A stretch of 64,000 nt of DNA from Fulvimarina endophytica (GCF_003403015.1 NZ_QURL01000004.1:1-64000), one strand, 5' to 3'. Positions 1 to 12,897 are shown, counted from the stretch's first letter. Program-made: numbers and translations. Notes: generated from the letters alone by a model not told the origin.

Positions 1-403
1 CAAAACATCTCCCCGGTCATCAGTCCAGCCAAAGGTAGCCAGACCAAAGCCGGGAGCCGCATAAACGCCGCCCACGTCTCTCTTTCTTCTCAAAATCTCA
101 TAACCAACTTGTCAAAGATCACGCAGAGGTCGAAACTCCTGCGCCGGATATCAGATCAGGACCGAAGCCCCTCACCCATCCGATGGAAAAACCGTCCGGC
201 CCAACCCGGCGTGAACCGGACTGGCGAACAGCTTCGCCTATGTAGATAAACGTCACAAGAGCTTCAAGACCCGTCCGCTCGAAATCATCCGAACCACCCG
301 TCCAGACCCCCAAGGAACCCGGACGCCCCGGAACCCCGGGGGAGCCTCGAAGCCGGCACCAGAGCGAGTTGAAGAACTCGCCGGCGGCGCCTGCTCCGTC
401 GAT
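1..403 (-). other. Probable leader of an rRNA operon (16S gene beyond left edge)
   Basis: No credible protein gene lies here. Read on the minus strand, the stretch runs from a strong TTGACG/TATAAG promoter (410-439) through a boxA-like antitermination site (110-121) into a sequence containing GACGTGGGCGGCG, of a kind I associate with alphaproteobacterial rRNA leaders and spacers. That order (promoter with T-rich upstream element, untranslated leader, boxA) is what precedes a 16S gene, which would begin just left of the window. The rRNA itself is not visible, so this is inference from the regulatory layout. Confidence 0.6.
110..121 (-). promoter_or_regulatory. boxA-like antitermination site
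   Basis: The minus strand reads TGATCTTTGACA, matching 10 of 12 positions of the E. coli rrn boxA TGCTCTTTAACA. boxA is bound in the nascent RNA by NusB/NusE to resist Rho termination of rRNA operons. The position, about 285 nt after the predicted start point and near the window edge, fits an rRNA leader. Confidence 0.55.
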
Positions 404-460
404 GAGCGGCTTATAGGCGGAGCCAACCAAAGCCGTCAACCGGAAAAAACAAGAAAAAAC
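404..460 (-). promoter_or_regulatory. Strong sigma70-type promoter, probably rrn P1
   Basis: On the minus strand TTGACG (434-439) and TATAAG (410-415) are separated by 18 bp. Upstream of the -35 are two T-tracts (441-460), like an UP element. Transcription would run left, away from the MFS gene at 765 and into the boxA-containing leader. The start point is not known. Confidence 0.6.
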
Positions 461-583
461 ACATAGCCCAAAATTACCGCAAACCAAGGCAAGTGGTTGA
501 AAAACAATCAAGTGTAACGACACGCGGATGACATGCGGTTGAAACACGGCCGTCACATCCCTCCAGCCCCCTCCCCTCCGCTT

Positions 584-616
584 CTCTCCCCTCTCCCCTC
601 TCCCCTCTCCCCTCCC
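584..616. repeat. Short tandem repeat, CTCTCCC x4
   Basis: Four perfect copies of the heptamer CTCTCCC (584-611) followed by a partial copy, inside a longer pyrimidine-rich tract (about 560-640) between the rRNA-type promoter and the MFS gene. A 7-bp unit is prone to slipped-strand length change. It is not inside a convincing ORF. Between 461 and 764 I see nothing else. Confidence 0.8.
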
Positions 617-764
617 ATAATCTCCTCTCCTCCCGCGAGGTCGGTCCCCGATCCGTACGCTCGCGCGGATATGATCGGTGGCAATGGTCATCGAGGGCCC
701 GGTCGGATAACGGAATGGGCGGACGATCAGACCTGACCGCCGCCTCGGCGGTAAGACCCCGTAC

Positions 765-2042
765 GTGACGGATATGCCGATGCCCCCTGCCCTGCCGAGT
801 TCCCAATCCTTCTGGCCGAAGAGCCGTTTCGCCGTCAGTCTCGCCTTCTTCGTGAACGGCTTCGCCCTCGGCAGCTGGACACCGGAGGTGCCGATCATCG
901 GCGCGTCCCTCGGGCTCTCGCCTGCGACCTACGGGTTCATGATCCTGGTCTTCGGCCTCGGCGCGGTCGCGGCGATGCCGATCATCGGCACGATGATCGC
1001 GCGTCTCGGCTCGCGCCCGGCCCTGATCCTCACCCAGCTTCTCCTCGCAGCGTCCCTCCTCGCTCTGGCGCTCTCCCCTCTTCCCGCGCTCTCGGTCGCC
1101 GCGATCTTCTTCTTCGGCATGGGGCTCGGGGGAATGGATGTGGCGATCAATGCCAGCGCGGTCTCCGTCGAGCGCGCGCTCGACCGTGCGATCATGTCCT
1201 CCTGTCACGGCTTCTGGTCGCTCGGCGCCCTTGCCGGTGCGGGCGCCGGCGGCCTCTTGATCGACGCGGTCGGCTCGCTCGGCCATCTGGCGATCGTCGC
1301 GGTCCTCGTGCTTCTGGGTCTCGCTTTGCTCGCGCCTCGCCTCATCGACGACCGTCCGGCGTTCCGGCCGAAGACGGACGCGGCCCGTCCGCCTCTCGCG
1401 AGCCTCCTGCGCGAGCATCGGACGCCGCTTCTCCTCAGCGTGGCGATCGGGGTGATCGCGCTCGCCGGCTTCGTTCAGGAAGGCGTCGTCATCGACTGGA
1501 GCGCCGTGTTCCTGCGCGACGAGCTCGCGGTCTCGGTCGCGGCCTCCGGCTTCGGCTTCGCCGCCTTCTCGTTCACCATGGCCTTCTTCCGCTTCTTCGG
1601 AGACGGCATTCGCGAGCGCTTCGGCGCGGTGCGCACGGTCCGGCTTTCCCTCGGCTTCGCGCTCGCGGGGCTCCTCGTCCTGGCGCTGGCGCAAGGGCTC
1701 GGAACGGCGCTTTTCGGCTTCTTCCTGCTCGGGATCGGGCTTTCGAACGTGGTGCCGATCGCCTTCTCGGCCGCCGGAAACGTCAGGGGCCTTGCCGACG
1801 GGACGAGCATCTCCATCGCCTCGGCCATCGCCTATTCCGGCGGCCTCGTCGCGCCGGCGGCCGTCGGCCTCGTCGCGGCAGCCTACGGATTTGCGACGGT
1901 GTTCATGGCTCTCGCGGTCATCTGCACCGCGATCGCGATCTGCGCCAATCTCCTGAAGGGGGCGGACCGGGACGGCACGGGCGTCGATGCGGCCACCGCC
2001 AACGGGATGGGTGCGGCATCGGGCGAGAGAAAGACGGGCTGA
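765..2042 (+). CDS. MFS transporter, fucose-permease/YbjJ-like
   Basis: A 425-aa inner-membrane protein with about 12 hydrophobic segments and the major facilitator layout. The first helix region carries FVNGFALGSWTPEVPII and the cytoplasmic loop after helix 2 has GTMIARLGSRP, a typical MFS loop signature. The central segment (about residues 195-215) is hydrophilic, as expected between the two six-helix halves. The sequence resembles the YbjJ/FucP-like branch, which includes uncharacterised sugar or drug permeases, so the substrate cannot be named. GTG at 765 is the longest start; ATG at 774 or 780 is equally possible because no clear ribosome binding site is visible. It stands alone, divergent from the rRNA-type promoter and convergent with grpE. 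Confidence 0.8.
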   Translation: MTDMPMPPALPSSQSFWPKSRFAVSLAFFVNGFALGSWTPEVPIIGASLGLSPATYGFMILVFGLGAVAAMPIIGTMIARLGSRPALILTQLLLAASLLALALSPLPALSVAAIFFFGMGLGGMDVAINASAVSVERALDRAIMSSCHGFWSLGALAGAGAGGLLIDAVGSLGHLAIVAVLVLLGLALLAPRLIDDRPAFRPKTDAARPPLASLLREHRTPLLLSVAIGVIALAGFVQEGVVIDWSAVFLRDELAVSVAASGFGFAAFSFTMAFFRFFGDGIRERFGAVRTVRLSLGFALAGLLVLALAQGLGTALFGFFLLGIGLSNVVPIAFSAAGNVRGLADGTSISIASAIAYSGGLVAPAAVGLVAAAYGFATVFMALAVICTAIAICANLLKGADRDGTGVDAATANGMGAASGERKTG

Positions 2043-2047
2043 AACGC

Positions 2048-2084
2048 AAAAACGCCGATCGCGGGTACCAACCGCGATCGGCGT
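2048..2084 (-). terminator. Rho-independent terminator of grpE
   Basis: A perfect 13-bp stem (2052-2064 with 2072-2084) and a 7-nt loop, followed on the minus strand by five T residues (2048-2052). It lies between the convergent MFS and grpE genes and works best as the end of the hrcA-grpE transcript. Confidence 0.85.
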
Positions 2085-2153
2085 CGAACACTCTTCGTCT
2101 CAAGGCCCTGCTCGCAAGCCGGCCTCGTATCGCAACGGCCTCGGGGCTGGGCG

Positions 2154-2822
2154 TTACCCTTGGCTGGCGCCGTCGCGGCTCTCCTCGCCCTCCGGCTGCG
2201 TGGCGGCATCGGGCCTCGGCGCGGACTGCTTGGGCCCGCCCTTCGACACGCCCACCATGGCCGGACGCAGCACGCGCTCGCCGATCGCGTAGCCCGCCTG
2301 CACCACCTGAACGACCGTATTGTTCGGCACGTCCGGATTGGGCACCTCGAACATGGCCTGGTGGAAGTTCGGATCGAAGCGCTGGCCTTCCGGATCGAGC
2401 TTCCTCACGCCGTGCTTCTCCAGCGAGGCCTGAAGACCGCGCTCGGTCATCTCGACGCCCTCGATCAGCGAGGCGACCGTCTTGTCGCCGCCCGAGCGGG
2501 CCTCGTCGGGAACGGCATCCACGGCACGGCGCAGATTGTCGGCGACCGACAGGATCTCGCGGGCAAAGTTCGTCACCGCATAGCTGCGGGCATCCTTCAC
2601 CTCGCGCTCGGTGCGGCGGCGAAGATTCTCCATGTCGGCGGCGAGCCGAAGGAGGCGATCCTTGACGTCGCTGTTCTCGGTCTCGAGTTCGACGATCCGC
2701 GCCTCGAGGGCCTCGGCCCGCTCGTCTCCCGCCTCGCTCTCGGCCGCGTCCTCGAAAGCCATCCGCTCGTCGTCCTCGCCATCGAGGTTCGCGAATTCGC
2801 TTCTTCCGGTTTCGCTCATCAT
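2154..2822 (-). CDS. grpE: Nucleotide exchange factor GrpE
   Basis: GrpE is the cytoplasmic dimeric nucleotide exchange factor of the DnaK chaperone. The 222-aa product has the expected acidic, disordered N-terminus and a long coiled coil ([20 protein letters not shown]), then the core with [10 protein letters not shown] and [13 protein letters not shown]. The C-terminal beta domain ends in the family signature [21 protein letters not shown]. The start at 2822 (MMSE) is preferred over an in-frame ATG at 2843 because AAGGTGAG sits about 6 nt upstream of it. It follows hrcA by 173 bp on the same strand, so heat-shock repressor and chaperone cofactor are probably co-regulated. Confidence 0.97.
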   Translation of the reverse strand: MMSETGRSEFANLDGEDDERMAFEDAAESEAGDERAEALEARIVELETENSDVKDRLLRLAADMENLRRRTEREVKDARSYAVTNFAREILSVADNLRRAVDAVPDEARSGGDKTVASLIEGVEMTERGLQASLEKHGVRKLDPEGQRFDPNFHQAMFEVPNPDVPNNTVVQVVQAGYAIGERVLRPAMVGVSKGGPKQSAPRPDAATQPEGEESRDGASQG

Positions 2823-2995
2823 GCGGGACTCACCTTCTCTCACGGGTCTGGCGACGCGACGTCCGCTTCCGCGATCGACCCTTGTTCGGGCGTTCGCGAC
2901 CGGCCGTCACTCGCGTCTGTCGGTTCTGTCCGCGCATATCGAAGCCGTGGGCGGGAAAATCAAGCCTCGATTGCGGCCGTGCCCGAGTTCGAAGT

Positions 2996-4093
2996 TCAGC
3001 TGCGCGACAGAAGCCGGGAGACGAGGCGGGCCGTATAGTCGACCATGGGCACGATGCGCCGGTAGTTGAGGCGCGTCGGACCGATGACGCCGACTGCCCC
3101 GATGATCTGTTCCGGCCCGCCGCCGACCGAAGCGCGTTCATACGGTGCGACCACCAGCGAGGAGCCGGAGAGCGAGAACAGGTTGTTCTCCTTGCCGATG
3201 AAGATGCGGACGCCGTCGCCCTTTTCGGCAAGGCCCAGGAGTTCGATCATGCCGCTCTTCGTCTCCAGATCGTCGAAGAGCATGCGCAGGCGCTCGATAT
3301 CCTCCGCCGCCGTGACGTTTTCGAGAAGGTTGGCGCGGCCGCGCACGATGAGGCGCGCCGGCTGCCCGCCTTCGGCCCCGGACCAGACCGCGAGCCCCTG
3401 TTCGACGAGCTGGCGCGACAGAACGTCGAGCGCCGCATTGGTCTCGCTCTTCAAGGCGTCGAGGCGCGCGCGCGCCTCGCGCAGCGTTCGCCCCGCCACA
3501 TGGGCGTTGAGGAAATTGCCGGCCTCGGTCAGCTGGGAGTGCGTCACCCCCGCCGGAAGGTCGAAGAGCCGGTTCTCGACCTCGCCATCCGTGCCGACGA
3601 GAACCGCGAGCGCCCGCGTCGGCTCGAGGCGAATGAACTCGATATGCTTGAGGCGCAGATTGGAGGTCGCGGCCAGGACGATGCCGGCGCCTCGCGACAG
3701 GCCGGACAGAAGCTGGCTCGCCTCCGTCAGAAGCGCATCGACCGGGCGCCCGTCGCCGGCCATGCGCACCTTTTCCTCGATCTCCTCGCGCTCGGACGAT
3801 CCGAGATCGCCGACTTCGAGAAAGGCATCGACGAAGAAGCGAAGGCCGAGTTCGGTCGGCATGCGCCCGGCGCTGACATGGGGCGAGTAGATGAGGCCGA
3901 GGGATTCCAGATCGCTCATCACGTTGCGGACGGAAGCCGGCGAGAGCGAGGTCGTCAGAAGCTTGGACAGCATGCGCGAGCCCACGGGCTCGCCCTGGTC
4001 GAGATAGCTCTCGACGATCAGCCTGAAGATCTCCCGCGAGCGGGCGTCGAGCGGCTGCGGCCTGTCGCCGAACAGGGGCATCGGGTCTGTCAT
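2996..4093 (-). CDS. hrcA: Heat-inducible transcription repressor HrcA
   Basis: HrcA represses groESL and related operons by binding CIRCE elements and is itself kept folded by GroEL. The 365-aa product begins with a winged-helix DNA-binding domain ([26 protein letters not shown], then [18 protein letters not shown]) and continues into the GAF-like HrcA core, ending with [23 protein letters not shown], which is diagnostic. The open frame runs far upstream into the cysQ-metH region, but that extension is a shadow; the ATG at 4093 gives the normal family length. No CIRCE inverted repeat is visible near hrcA or grpE, so its targets lie elsewhere. The neighbour rph, common in this order, is replaced here by cysQ. 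Confidence 0.96.
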   Translation of the reverse strand: MTDPMPLFGDRPQPLDARSREIFRLIVESYLDQGEPVGSRMLSKLLTTSLSPASVRNVMSDLESLGLIYSPHVSAGRMPTELGLRFFVDAFLEVGDLGSSEREEIEEKVRMAGDGRPVDALLTEASQLLSGLSRGAGIVLAATSNLRLKHIEFIRLEPTRALAVLVGTDGEVENRLFDLPAGVTHSQLTEAGNFLNAHVAGRTLREARARLDALKSETNAALDVLSRQLVEQGLAVWSGAEGGQPARLIVRGRANLLENVTAAEDIERLRMLFDDLETKSGMIELLGLAEKGDGVRIFIGKENNLFSLSGSSLVVAPYERASVGGGPEQIIGAVGVIGPTRLNYRRIVPMVDYTARLVSRLLSRS

Positions 4094-4200
4094 GGGCTCC
4101 GTCGTGATAAGTCGGGAGCCATAATCATAGGCAGGTGCATGGCGTCCCGAAAGGCGGTCGGCGCGATTTTCCGGTCCCGGTTGTCCCGTGGAGCCGGCGC

Positions 4201-5016
4201 TCAGGTGCTGCGTAGAATCCCGGGCCGCTCGAGGATCGCCGGATCGCCGACCGCGATGAAGAAGCCGTTGGCGTAGATGTCCTCCAGCCGCTGGCGGGTG
4301 CGGCCGTAGACGAAGGTCTCGCCGGAGGGGGTAACCGTCAGCCCACCGGCGGCGCGCAGGATCGCGTCGCCCGCCGCCGTATCCCACTGCATGGTGCGGC
4401 TGAAACGCGGATAGAGGTCGCCCCGGCCCTCGGCGATCAGGCAGAACTTGAGCGAGGACCCGATCGCGATCGTCCCTGAGATATCGAGCGCGTCGAGATA
4501 GTCCTTGGTCGTGCTGCTCAGATGATTGCGGCTCACCAGCGCACGCATCGGCCCGGGCGCGGGGCTCGCGGCGAGCGCGATCGTCTCGTCGCCGCGCTCG
4601 AGAGTGGGCGCGAGACCCAGCCCGCCGTAATAGACCTCGCCGGTTTCCGGCACGCCGACGCAGCCGAAGATGGGAAAGCCGCGCTCGATCACGGCGATGT
4701 TCACCGTATAGTCCGGCTTTCCGGCGATGTAGCTCTTCGTTCCGTCGAGAGGGTCGACGAGGAAGAAGACATCGCCCACCTCGGGAACGCGCCCGTCGGA
4801 AAACCGCTCCTCGGCGATGATCGGCAGCGTGTAGCGGGCTTCGAGAATCGCGGTGATCGCCTGCTCGGCGGCCCGGTCGGCGCGGGTGACGGGGGACTCG
4901 TCGTCCTTGAACTCCACCTCGCCGCTCGCACCGAGCTCGACGATGGCCTCCATGCCGGCGCGGACCGCCTCGATGATCGGCCGCGGGTCGATCTCGACCC
5001 CGGGCTGGATGGTCAC
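4201..5016 (-). CDS. cysQ: 3'(2'),5'-bisphosphate nucleotidase CysQ (inositol monophosphatase family)
   Basis: A 271-aa metal-dependent phosphatase of the IMPase fold. The Mg-binding signature DPLDGT is at residues 88-93, preceded by VTRADRAAE and AEERF and followed by the C-terminal [15 protein letters not shown] motif. The DGTKSYI and SRNHLS stretches fit the CysQ branch, which removes the 3' phosphate from PAP(S), a by-product of sulfate assimilation, rather than inositol-1-phosphatase. It sits 87 bp downstream of metH on the same strand, which suits a role in sulfur and methionine metabolism. The exact substrate (PAP, PAPS or histidinol phosphate) cannot be fixed from sequence. Confidence 0.88.
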   Translation of the reverse strand: MTIQPGVEIDPRPIIEAVRAGMEAIVELGASGEVEFKDDESPVTRADRAAEQAITAILEARYTLPIIAEERFSDGRVPEVGDVFFLVDPLDGTKSYIAGKPDYTVNIAVIERGFPIFGCVGVPETGEVYYGGLGLAPTLERGDETIALAASPAPGPMRALVSRNHLSSTTKDYLDALDISGTIAIGSSLKFCLIAEGRGDLYPRFSRTMQWDTAAGDAILRAAGGLTVTPSGETFVYGRTRQRLEDIYANGFFIAVGDPAILERPGILRST

Positions 5017-5103
5017 GGCTCGTCTCCCGTCCCGGATCGCTTGCCGCCCCCTCTCCCGACGGTTCAGCCGGGAAGCGGGCGACGGTGCGTTCCGTCATGA
5101 TGC

Positions 5104-8910
<3,807 letters not shown>

Positions 8911-8944
8911 GGATCGATCCTTTTCGTCAGCAGAAGACGAAATC

Positions 8945-8967
8945 ACATAAAGATATGTTTATGTCAA
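8945..8967 (-). promoter_or_regulatory. metH promoter overlapped by a palindromic operator
   Basis: Arms ACATAAA (8945-8951) and TTTATGT (8958-8964) form a perfect 7-bp inverted repeat around GATATG, so the full site is a near-perfect 20-bp palindrome. On the minus strand TTGACA (8962-8967), an ideal -35 hexamer, overlaps one arm, and the site ends 34 bp before the metH start. A dimeric repressor bound here would block polymerase. The A/T-rich palindrome resembles sites of ArsR-family methionine-cycle regulators such as SahR; the regulator assignment is inference. Confidence 0.65.
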
Positions 8968-9081
8968 CAAATGACAGCGCCCGGCGCGATGGCCGGCCGC
9001 TCCACTCTCATAGCACAAGGGCAGCACCGATCGATCGTTCCGAAAGAAAGCCGGCCGCCCCGCCGCGCCTTGCGGCACGGG

Positions 9082-10053
9082 TCAGCCCGCGAGCCGCGCG
9101 CCGCCCGCCTCGGTCTTCAGGAAAGCCTCGCCGCACTGGCGCGCCAGATTGCGCACCCGAAGGATGTAGCTCTGGCGCTCGGTGACCGAGATCACACCGC
9201 GCGCATCCAGAAGATTGAAGGCGTGGGACGCCTTGATGCACTGGTCGTAGGCGGGCAGGACGCAGCGATGCAGCATGGAGGCCGCCTGCGCGCCGCCATT
9301 GTCGTTGCCGGCGACCGAAGGCGCGCCGGCCGCGAGGATCGCGGCGCACTGGCGCTCGGCCTCGTCGAAATGCCGGTGCAGGATCTCCGTATCGGCCATC
9401 TCGAAATTGTAGCGCGAATATTCCTGTTCGGCCTGTAGGAAGACGTCGCCATAGGTCACCTTCTCCTCGCCCTCGCGGCCGTTGAAGTTCAGGTCGTAGA
9501 CGTTGTCGACGTTCTGGACATACATCGCGAGGCGTTCGAGACCGTAGGTGAGCTCGCCGGCGACCGGCGCGCATTCGATGCCGCAGACCTGCTGGAAATA
9601 GGTGAACTGGGAGACCTCCATTCCGTCGCACCAGCATTCCCATCCGAGCCCCCAGGCGCCGAGCGTCGGGCTCTCCCAGTCGTCCTCGACGAAGCGGATG
9701 TCGTGGAGAAGCGGATCGACGCCGATCGCCTTCAGCGAGCCGAGGTAGAGTTCCTGCAGATTGGAGGGATTGGGCTTCAGGATCACCTGATACTGATAAT
9801 AGTGCTGGAGCCGGTTGGGGTTCTCGCCGTAGCGTCCGTCCTTGGGCCGGCGCGAGGGCTGCACATAAGCGGCGTTCCAGGGTTTCGGCCCGAGCGCGCG
9901 CAGCGTCGTCGCCGGATGGAAGGTGCCGGCGCCGACCTCCATGTCGTAGGGCTGAAGCACGACGCAGCCGTAATCGGCCCAGTAGCGATGCAGGGTCAGG
10001 ATCAGGGCCTGAAACGACCGGCGCGGGTCCATGTGAGGGGGCGTGTCATGCAT
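9082..10053 (-). CDS. glyQ: Glycyl-tRNA synthetase alpha subunit
   Basis: The 323-aa product is the catalytic (class II) subunit of the alpha2beta2 glycyl-tRNA synthetase, which charges tRNA-Gly in the cytoplasm. Family signatures are [21 protein letters not shown] near the start, [32 protein letters not shown], and [21 protein letters not shown]. The chosen ATG at 10053 gives [10 protein letters not shown]; the ATG at 10032 is an alternative and no ribosome binding site decides between them. The beta-subunit gene glyS, normally next to glyQ, is not here: metH follows instead. Confidence 0.97.
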   Translation of the reverse strand: MHDTPPHMDPRRSFQALILTLHRYWADYGCVVLQPYDMEVGAGTFHPATTLRALGPKPWNAAYVQPSRRPKDGRYGENPNRLQHYYQYQVILKPNPSNLQELYLGSLKAIGVDPLLHDIRFVEDDWESPTLGAWGLGWECWCDGMEVSQFTYFQQVCGIECAPVAGELTYGLERLAMYVQNVDNVYDLNFNGREGEEKVTYGDVFLQAEQEYSRYNFEMADTEILHRHFDEAERQCAAILAAGAPSVAGNDNGGAQAASMLHRCVLPAYDQCIKASHAFNLLDARGVISVTERQSYILRVRNLARQCGEAFLKTEAGGARLAG

Positions 10054-10309
10054 GGGATCGGGCTTTCGTCGGCGATGGGCGGCATCTCGCGATGCGCCGG
10101 GATCGCGGACGAGTTGCCACGGAGGCGCGCGCATGGTCAAGCGCGGCGCCCTCTGTCCATGGAGGCGATGCACGACAGGCCTTCACGATCCGTCTTCGCG
10201 GAACGCCGATGGCTGGCCCGGCCGCATCGGCGCGCAAGCCCGCATCGGAGAGGGGAAACGGAGGCTGCCCGGCAAAATCGGGAGCCGACGCTCCGGCACC
10301 CGTCCCGGA

Positions 10310-10504
10310 TCAGTCCTTCTTGACCCGATAGATGCCGTCGGACCCGCGAACCAGCGTTCCCTGCGCGCCCGTGCGCACCTCCGCTTCGGCGCGCCGGTTG
10401 CGTTCGGACACGCGCTCGGCGTCACGCTTCATCTGCTTGTAGCCGTAGAGCGCGGCGGCCCCGACAAGGCCGAGGAGGAGAAACTGCGGCATGAATTCGA
10501 ACAC
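10310..10504 (-). CDS. Small single-pass membrane protein, unknown function
   Basis: A 64-aa product with one N-terminal hydrophobic helix (about residues 4-22, PQFLLLGLVGAAALYGY) and a charged C-terminal tail (KRDAERVSERNRRAEAE) ending in GTLVRGSDGIYRVKKD. It lies between sppA and glyQ on the same strand. I recall small proteins of this type between these two genes in related Rhizobiales, which supports it being real. No function is known to me. Confidence 0.7.
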   Translation of the reverse strand: MFEFMPQFLLLGLVGAAALYGYKQMKRDAERVSERNRRAEAEVRTGAQGTLVRGSDGIYRVKKD

Positions 10505-10656
10505 GTCACTGGTTCCGATGGGAAGGAGAGTATGCGCCCGGCGCGCGGGTCCGGCAAGCTGGTCGCGCGGATTATGACGGAAGTTTCACCTCTCCCGCCG
10601 CCGCCTCGCCCGCCAGCCCGTTCTCGAAGGGCCGGCCGAGGATCGAGCACCCCGCT

Positions 10657-11550
10657 TCAAAGACCGTAGCGCGCGAAAAGCGCCCGTTCCTCGAGGATCG
10701 AGCCCGCCTGCGACACCGCGCCGGCCCCGATGCTCGTGCCGAGATCTGCACCTTCACCCGCAAGTCCGATACCGGGCCTGACGCGGCCGAGCAGCCCGGT
10801 CTTGGCGGCGACGAGCTTCGTGCGGACCTTGTCGCCATAGAGTTCGCGAAGAGTGCCGTGAAGATCGCCGATCCGATCCACGAGGCCGAGTTCGACCCCC
10901 TGCCGGCCGGACCAGAACAGGCCCGTGAAGAGATCGTCGTTCTCGGCGAGCTTGCCGCCGCGCCGTTCGCACACGAGGTCGATGAAGGTCTGGTGCACGT
11001 CGAGTTGCAGGGCTTTCAGCCGCTCCACATCCTCCGGCTTTTCCGGCTGGAACGGATCGAGGGTCACCTTGTTCTTGCCGGCCGTGTGCACCCGGCGCTC
11101 GATGCCGAGCTTGCCGATCGCCTCGACGAAACCGAACGAGCCCGAGACGACGCCGATGGAGCCGACGATCGAGGAGGGATCGACCATGATCTCGTCGCCC
11201 GCACAGGCGATCATGTAGCCGCCGGACGCCGCCACGTCCTCGACGAAGACGAGGACGCGCTTCTTCTTCTGGTGGGCGAGATCGCGGATCCTCTTGTGGA
11301 TGAGCCGCGACTGGACCGGCGATCCACCGGGCGAATTGACGACGATCGCGACGGCGGGTGCGCTCTTGTGCGCAAACGCCCGTTCGAGAAGCGGTGCGAC
11401 GCTCGCGACCGACAGGGTCTGGCGGCCGATCCCGCCCGAGGCCATGATCGCACCGGACAATCGGACCACGGGAATTTCCACGCCTTCCTTGCGGAAGCGC
11501 TTGGGTACGAACGTCTTCAAGAAATTGGCCACGCGCACAGTCACCTTCAT
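10657..11550 (-). CDS. sppA: S49-family signal peptide peptidase (SppA-like)
   Basis: A 297-aa serine protease of the short SohB/SppA type, which degrades leftover signal peptides in the membrane or periplasm. The fold is seen in VPVVRLSGAIMASGG, the oxyanion region NSPGGSPVQS and the nucleophile/base segment VFVEDVAASGGYMIACAGDEI (catalytic Ser in AASGG, Lys in the same domain), then SIVGSIGVVSGSFGF. No N-terminal membrane helix is obvious beyond a basic stretch. ATG at 11550 was chosen to match family length; the ATG at 11574 is equally possible because neither has a clear ribosome binding site. It heads a minus-strand cluster with the small membrane protein and glyQ. Confidence 0.9.
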   Translation of the reverse strand: MKVTVRVANFLKTFVPKRFRKEGVEIPVVRLSGAIMASGGIGRQTLSVASVAPLLERAFAHKSAPAVAIVVNSPGGSPVQSRLIHKRIRDLAHQKKKRVLVFVEDVAASGGYMIACAGDEIMVDPSSIVGSIGVVSGSFGFVEAIGKLGIERRVHTAGKNKVTLDPFQPEKPEDVERLKALQLDVHQTFIDLVCERRGGKLAENDDLFTGLFWSGRQGVELGLVDRIGDLHGTLRELYGDKVRTKLVAAKTGLLGRVRPGIGLAGEGADLGTSIGAGAVSQAGSILEERALFARYGL

Positions 11551-11688
11551 GCGGATATCATCGTCGCCCGGCATGTATGGTCGCCGCACGGCTTCGCAAA
11601 GATCGCGGCAGTCCCGGGAACGCGGGAAGCGGTCGCAATCGTGTGACCCGTGGGATCCGGTCCGGCGACCGGCCCCTCGCCGTCGACC

Positions 11689-11782
11689 GCATCGGACCGA
11701 AACGTGGCCCCGGTTTCCGGGCCATCCGATGCGTCTGCACGAAACCGGAACCTCGGACCCGATTCTCAAATCGGGTCCGAGG
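11689..11782. repeat. Two-hairpin intergenic repeat, copy A (RIME-like)
   Basis: The first palindrome begins with GCATCGGACCGAAA and ends with CCATCCGATGC (11689-11732). The second is a perfect 14-bp stem, CCTCGGACCCGATT paired with AATCGGGTCCGAGG (11751-11782), with loop CTCA. The same two-part element recurs at 34659, 60504 and 63319. It begins 2 nt after the stop of the methylase gene at 11785 and probably forms hairpins at the 3' end of that mRNA. The design is like rhizobial RIME/REP mosaic elements. Confidence 0.9.
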
Positions 11783-11784
11783 CT

Positions 11785-12615
11785 CTAGTGCGTCCGCCCC
11801 TTCCTGTCCGGCCATCCGAAGAATGCCTCGCCCTCCGACACCGCGCGCGAGAAATCGCTCGCCGTCATGTCCCTGTCGAAGAGATGACGCGGCGGAAGAA
11901 AGACCAGGGGCTCCCGGGATCCCTTGCGCCCGGTCGCAACGAGCCGCATCGCCGGCTCGCCCTCTCCGGCATGGATCGCCGTCAGGGCCGGTCCACCGAT
12001 GCGGCCGGACAGAACCTCAAGGCAGATCGGCAGGACGGCCGGGGGCAGGATCGCCGCGAAGCGCCCGCCATCCCTCAGGAGCGAGAGGCAGGCCCGGAAC
12101 CAGCCCGCGAGAAAGTCAGGGCTCGGCGCATTGAGGGCGGCGGCGCGCAACGGGTCGGGCGAAACGCGGTCGCTCGGCAGACGGAAAGGCGGATTGGTGA
12201 GCAGGTGATCGTACGAGCCGATGGCGTCCTCGCCCGGCGCTTGCGCCGCGCTCTTTTCGAGAAGATCGCGCTCGACGACGCGGACCCGCCCCCTGAGCCC
12301 GGAATTGGCGGCAAGCTGCAGGCCTTGGCGGGCACAGCCGGCCATCACCGGCTCGCGTTCGAGAAGCGTCGCGGTCAGACCCGGTGCGCGGACACTTGCG
12401 GCAAATCCCACGGCCCCGGCGCCGGCACCCGCATCGAGAAGACGCCCCCGGGCGTCCGGAGAAACGGTCGCGGCCAGAAGCAAGGCGTCGAGGCCGGACC
12501 GGTATCCGATCCTTGCCGGCTGTACGAGCTGGAACCGGCCGCCGTAGAATCCGTCGATCCGCGTTTCCACCGCGGCCACATCGGTAAGGGCCGCAGCCCC
12601 CGCGTCATCGCCCAT
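11785..12615 (-). CDS. tRNA1(Val) A37 N6-methyltransferase-like protein
   Basis: A 276-aa SAM-dependent methyltransferase of the TrmN6/YfiC type (COG4123). The glycine-rich SAM loop LLDAGAGAGAVGFAASVRA follows a recognition segment DGFYGGRFQLVQPARIGYRSGLDALLLAA, and the catalytic NPPF motif (LLTNPPFRLP) marks adenine-N6 methylation. Members modify A37 next to the anticodon of tRNA-Val. A broader role in amino-group methylation cannot be excluded. It is followed 2 nt later by repeat copy A and preceded by a DUF2007 gene on the same strand, and lies opposite the polyprenyl synthase. Confidence 0.87.
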   Translation of the reverse strand: MGDDAGAAALTDVAAVETRIDGFYGGRFQLVQPARIGYRSGLDALLLAATVSPDARGRLLDAGAGAGAVGFAASVRAPGLTATLLEREPVMAGCARQGLQLAANSGLRGRVRVVERDLLEKSAAQAPGEDAIGSYDHLLTNPPFRLPSDRVSPDPLRAAALNAPSPDFLAGWFRACLSLLRDGGRFAAILPPAVLPICLEVLSGRIGGPALTAIHAGEGEPAMRLVATGRKGSREPLVFLPPRHLFDRDMTASDFSRAVSEGEAFFGWPDRKGRTH

Positions 12616-12666
12616 CTGGGAGCCGCCCGGCGGACCGGGACAAGCCGTCCGCCCTCGGGAGCGCGA

Positions 12667-12897
12667 TCATCGCGATTCGGTGGTCAGTTCGTGCCCGAGG
12701 GCCGACTCGCGCATCAGCCGGCGCGCCTTCTCGATCTCGTCGGGATCGACCATGATCCGGCGCGGCAGGACACCAATCGATCCGTCGAGAATGCTCATAT
12801 GCTGATCGGCGATGAAATGGGCGATGTCGGCATCGTTGAGAAGCGCGCCCACAAAGGATATGAGAACCGCGTCATTGGAGCGCATCAGTTCCTTCAT
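12667..12897 (-). CDS. DUF2007 domain protein
   Basis: A 76-aa cytoplasmic protein. The opening MKELMRSNDAVLISFVGALLNDADI and the later DQHMSILDGSIGVLPRRIMVDPDEIEKARRLM match the DUF2007 family, annotated as putative signal-transducing proteins. ATG at 12897 is chosen because the frame upstream of it is not family-like. It lies 51 bp upstream of the methylase gene, divergent from the polyprenyl synthase gene; the same three-gene arrangement is familiar from Rhizobiales. Its function is not known. Confidence 0.85.
   Translation of the reverse strand: MKELMRSNDAVLISFVGALLNDADIAHFIADQHMSILDGSIGVLPRRIMVDPDEIEKARRLMRESALGHELTTESR

Noticed and set aside
2800-4200. CIRCE element near hrcA or grpE
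   Set aside because: No TTAGCACTC-N9-GAGTGCTAA repeat was found in the gaps.
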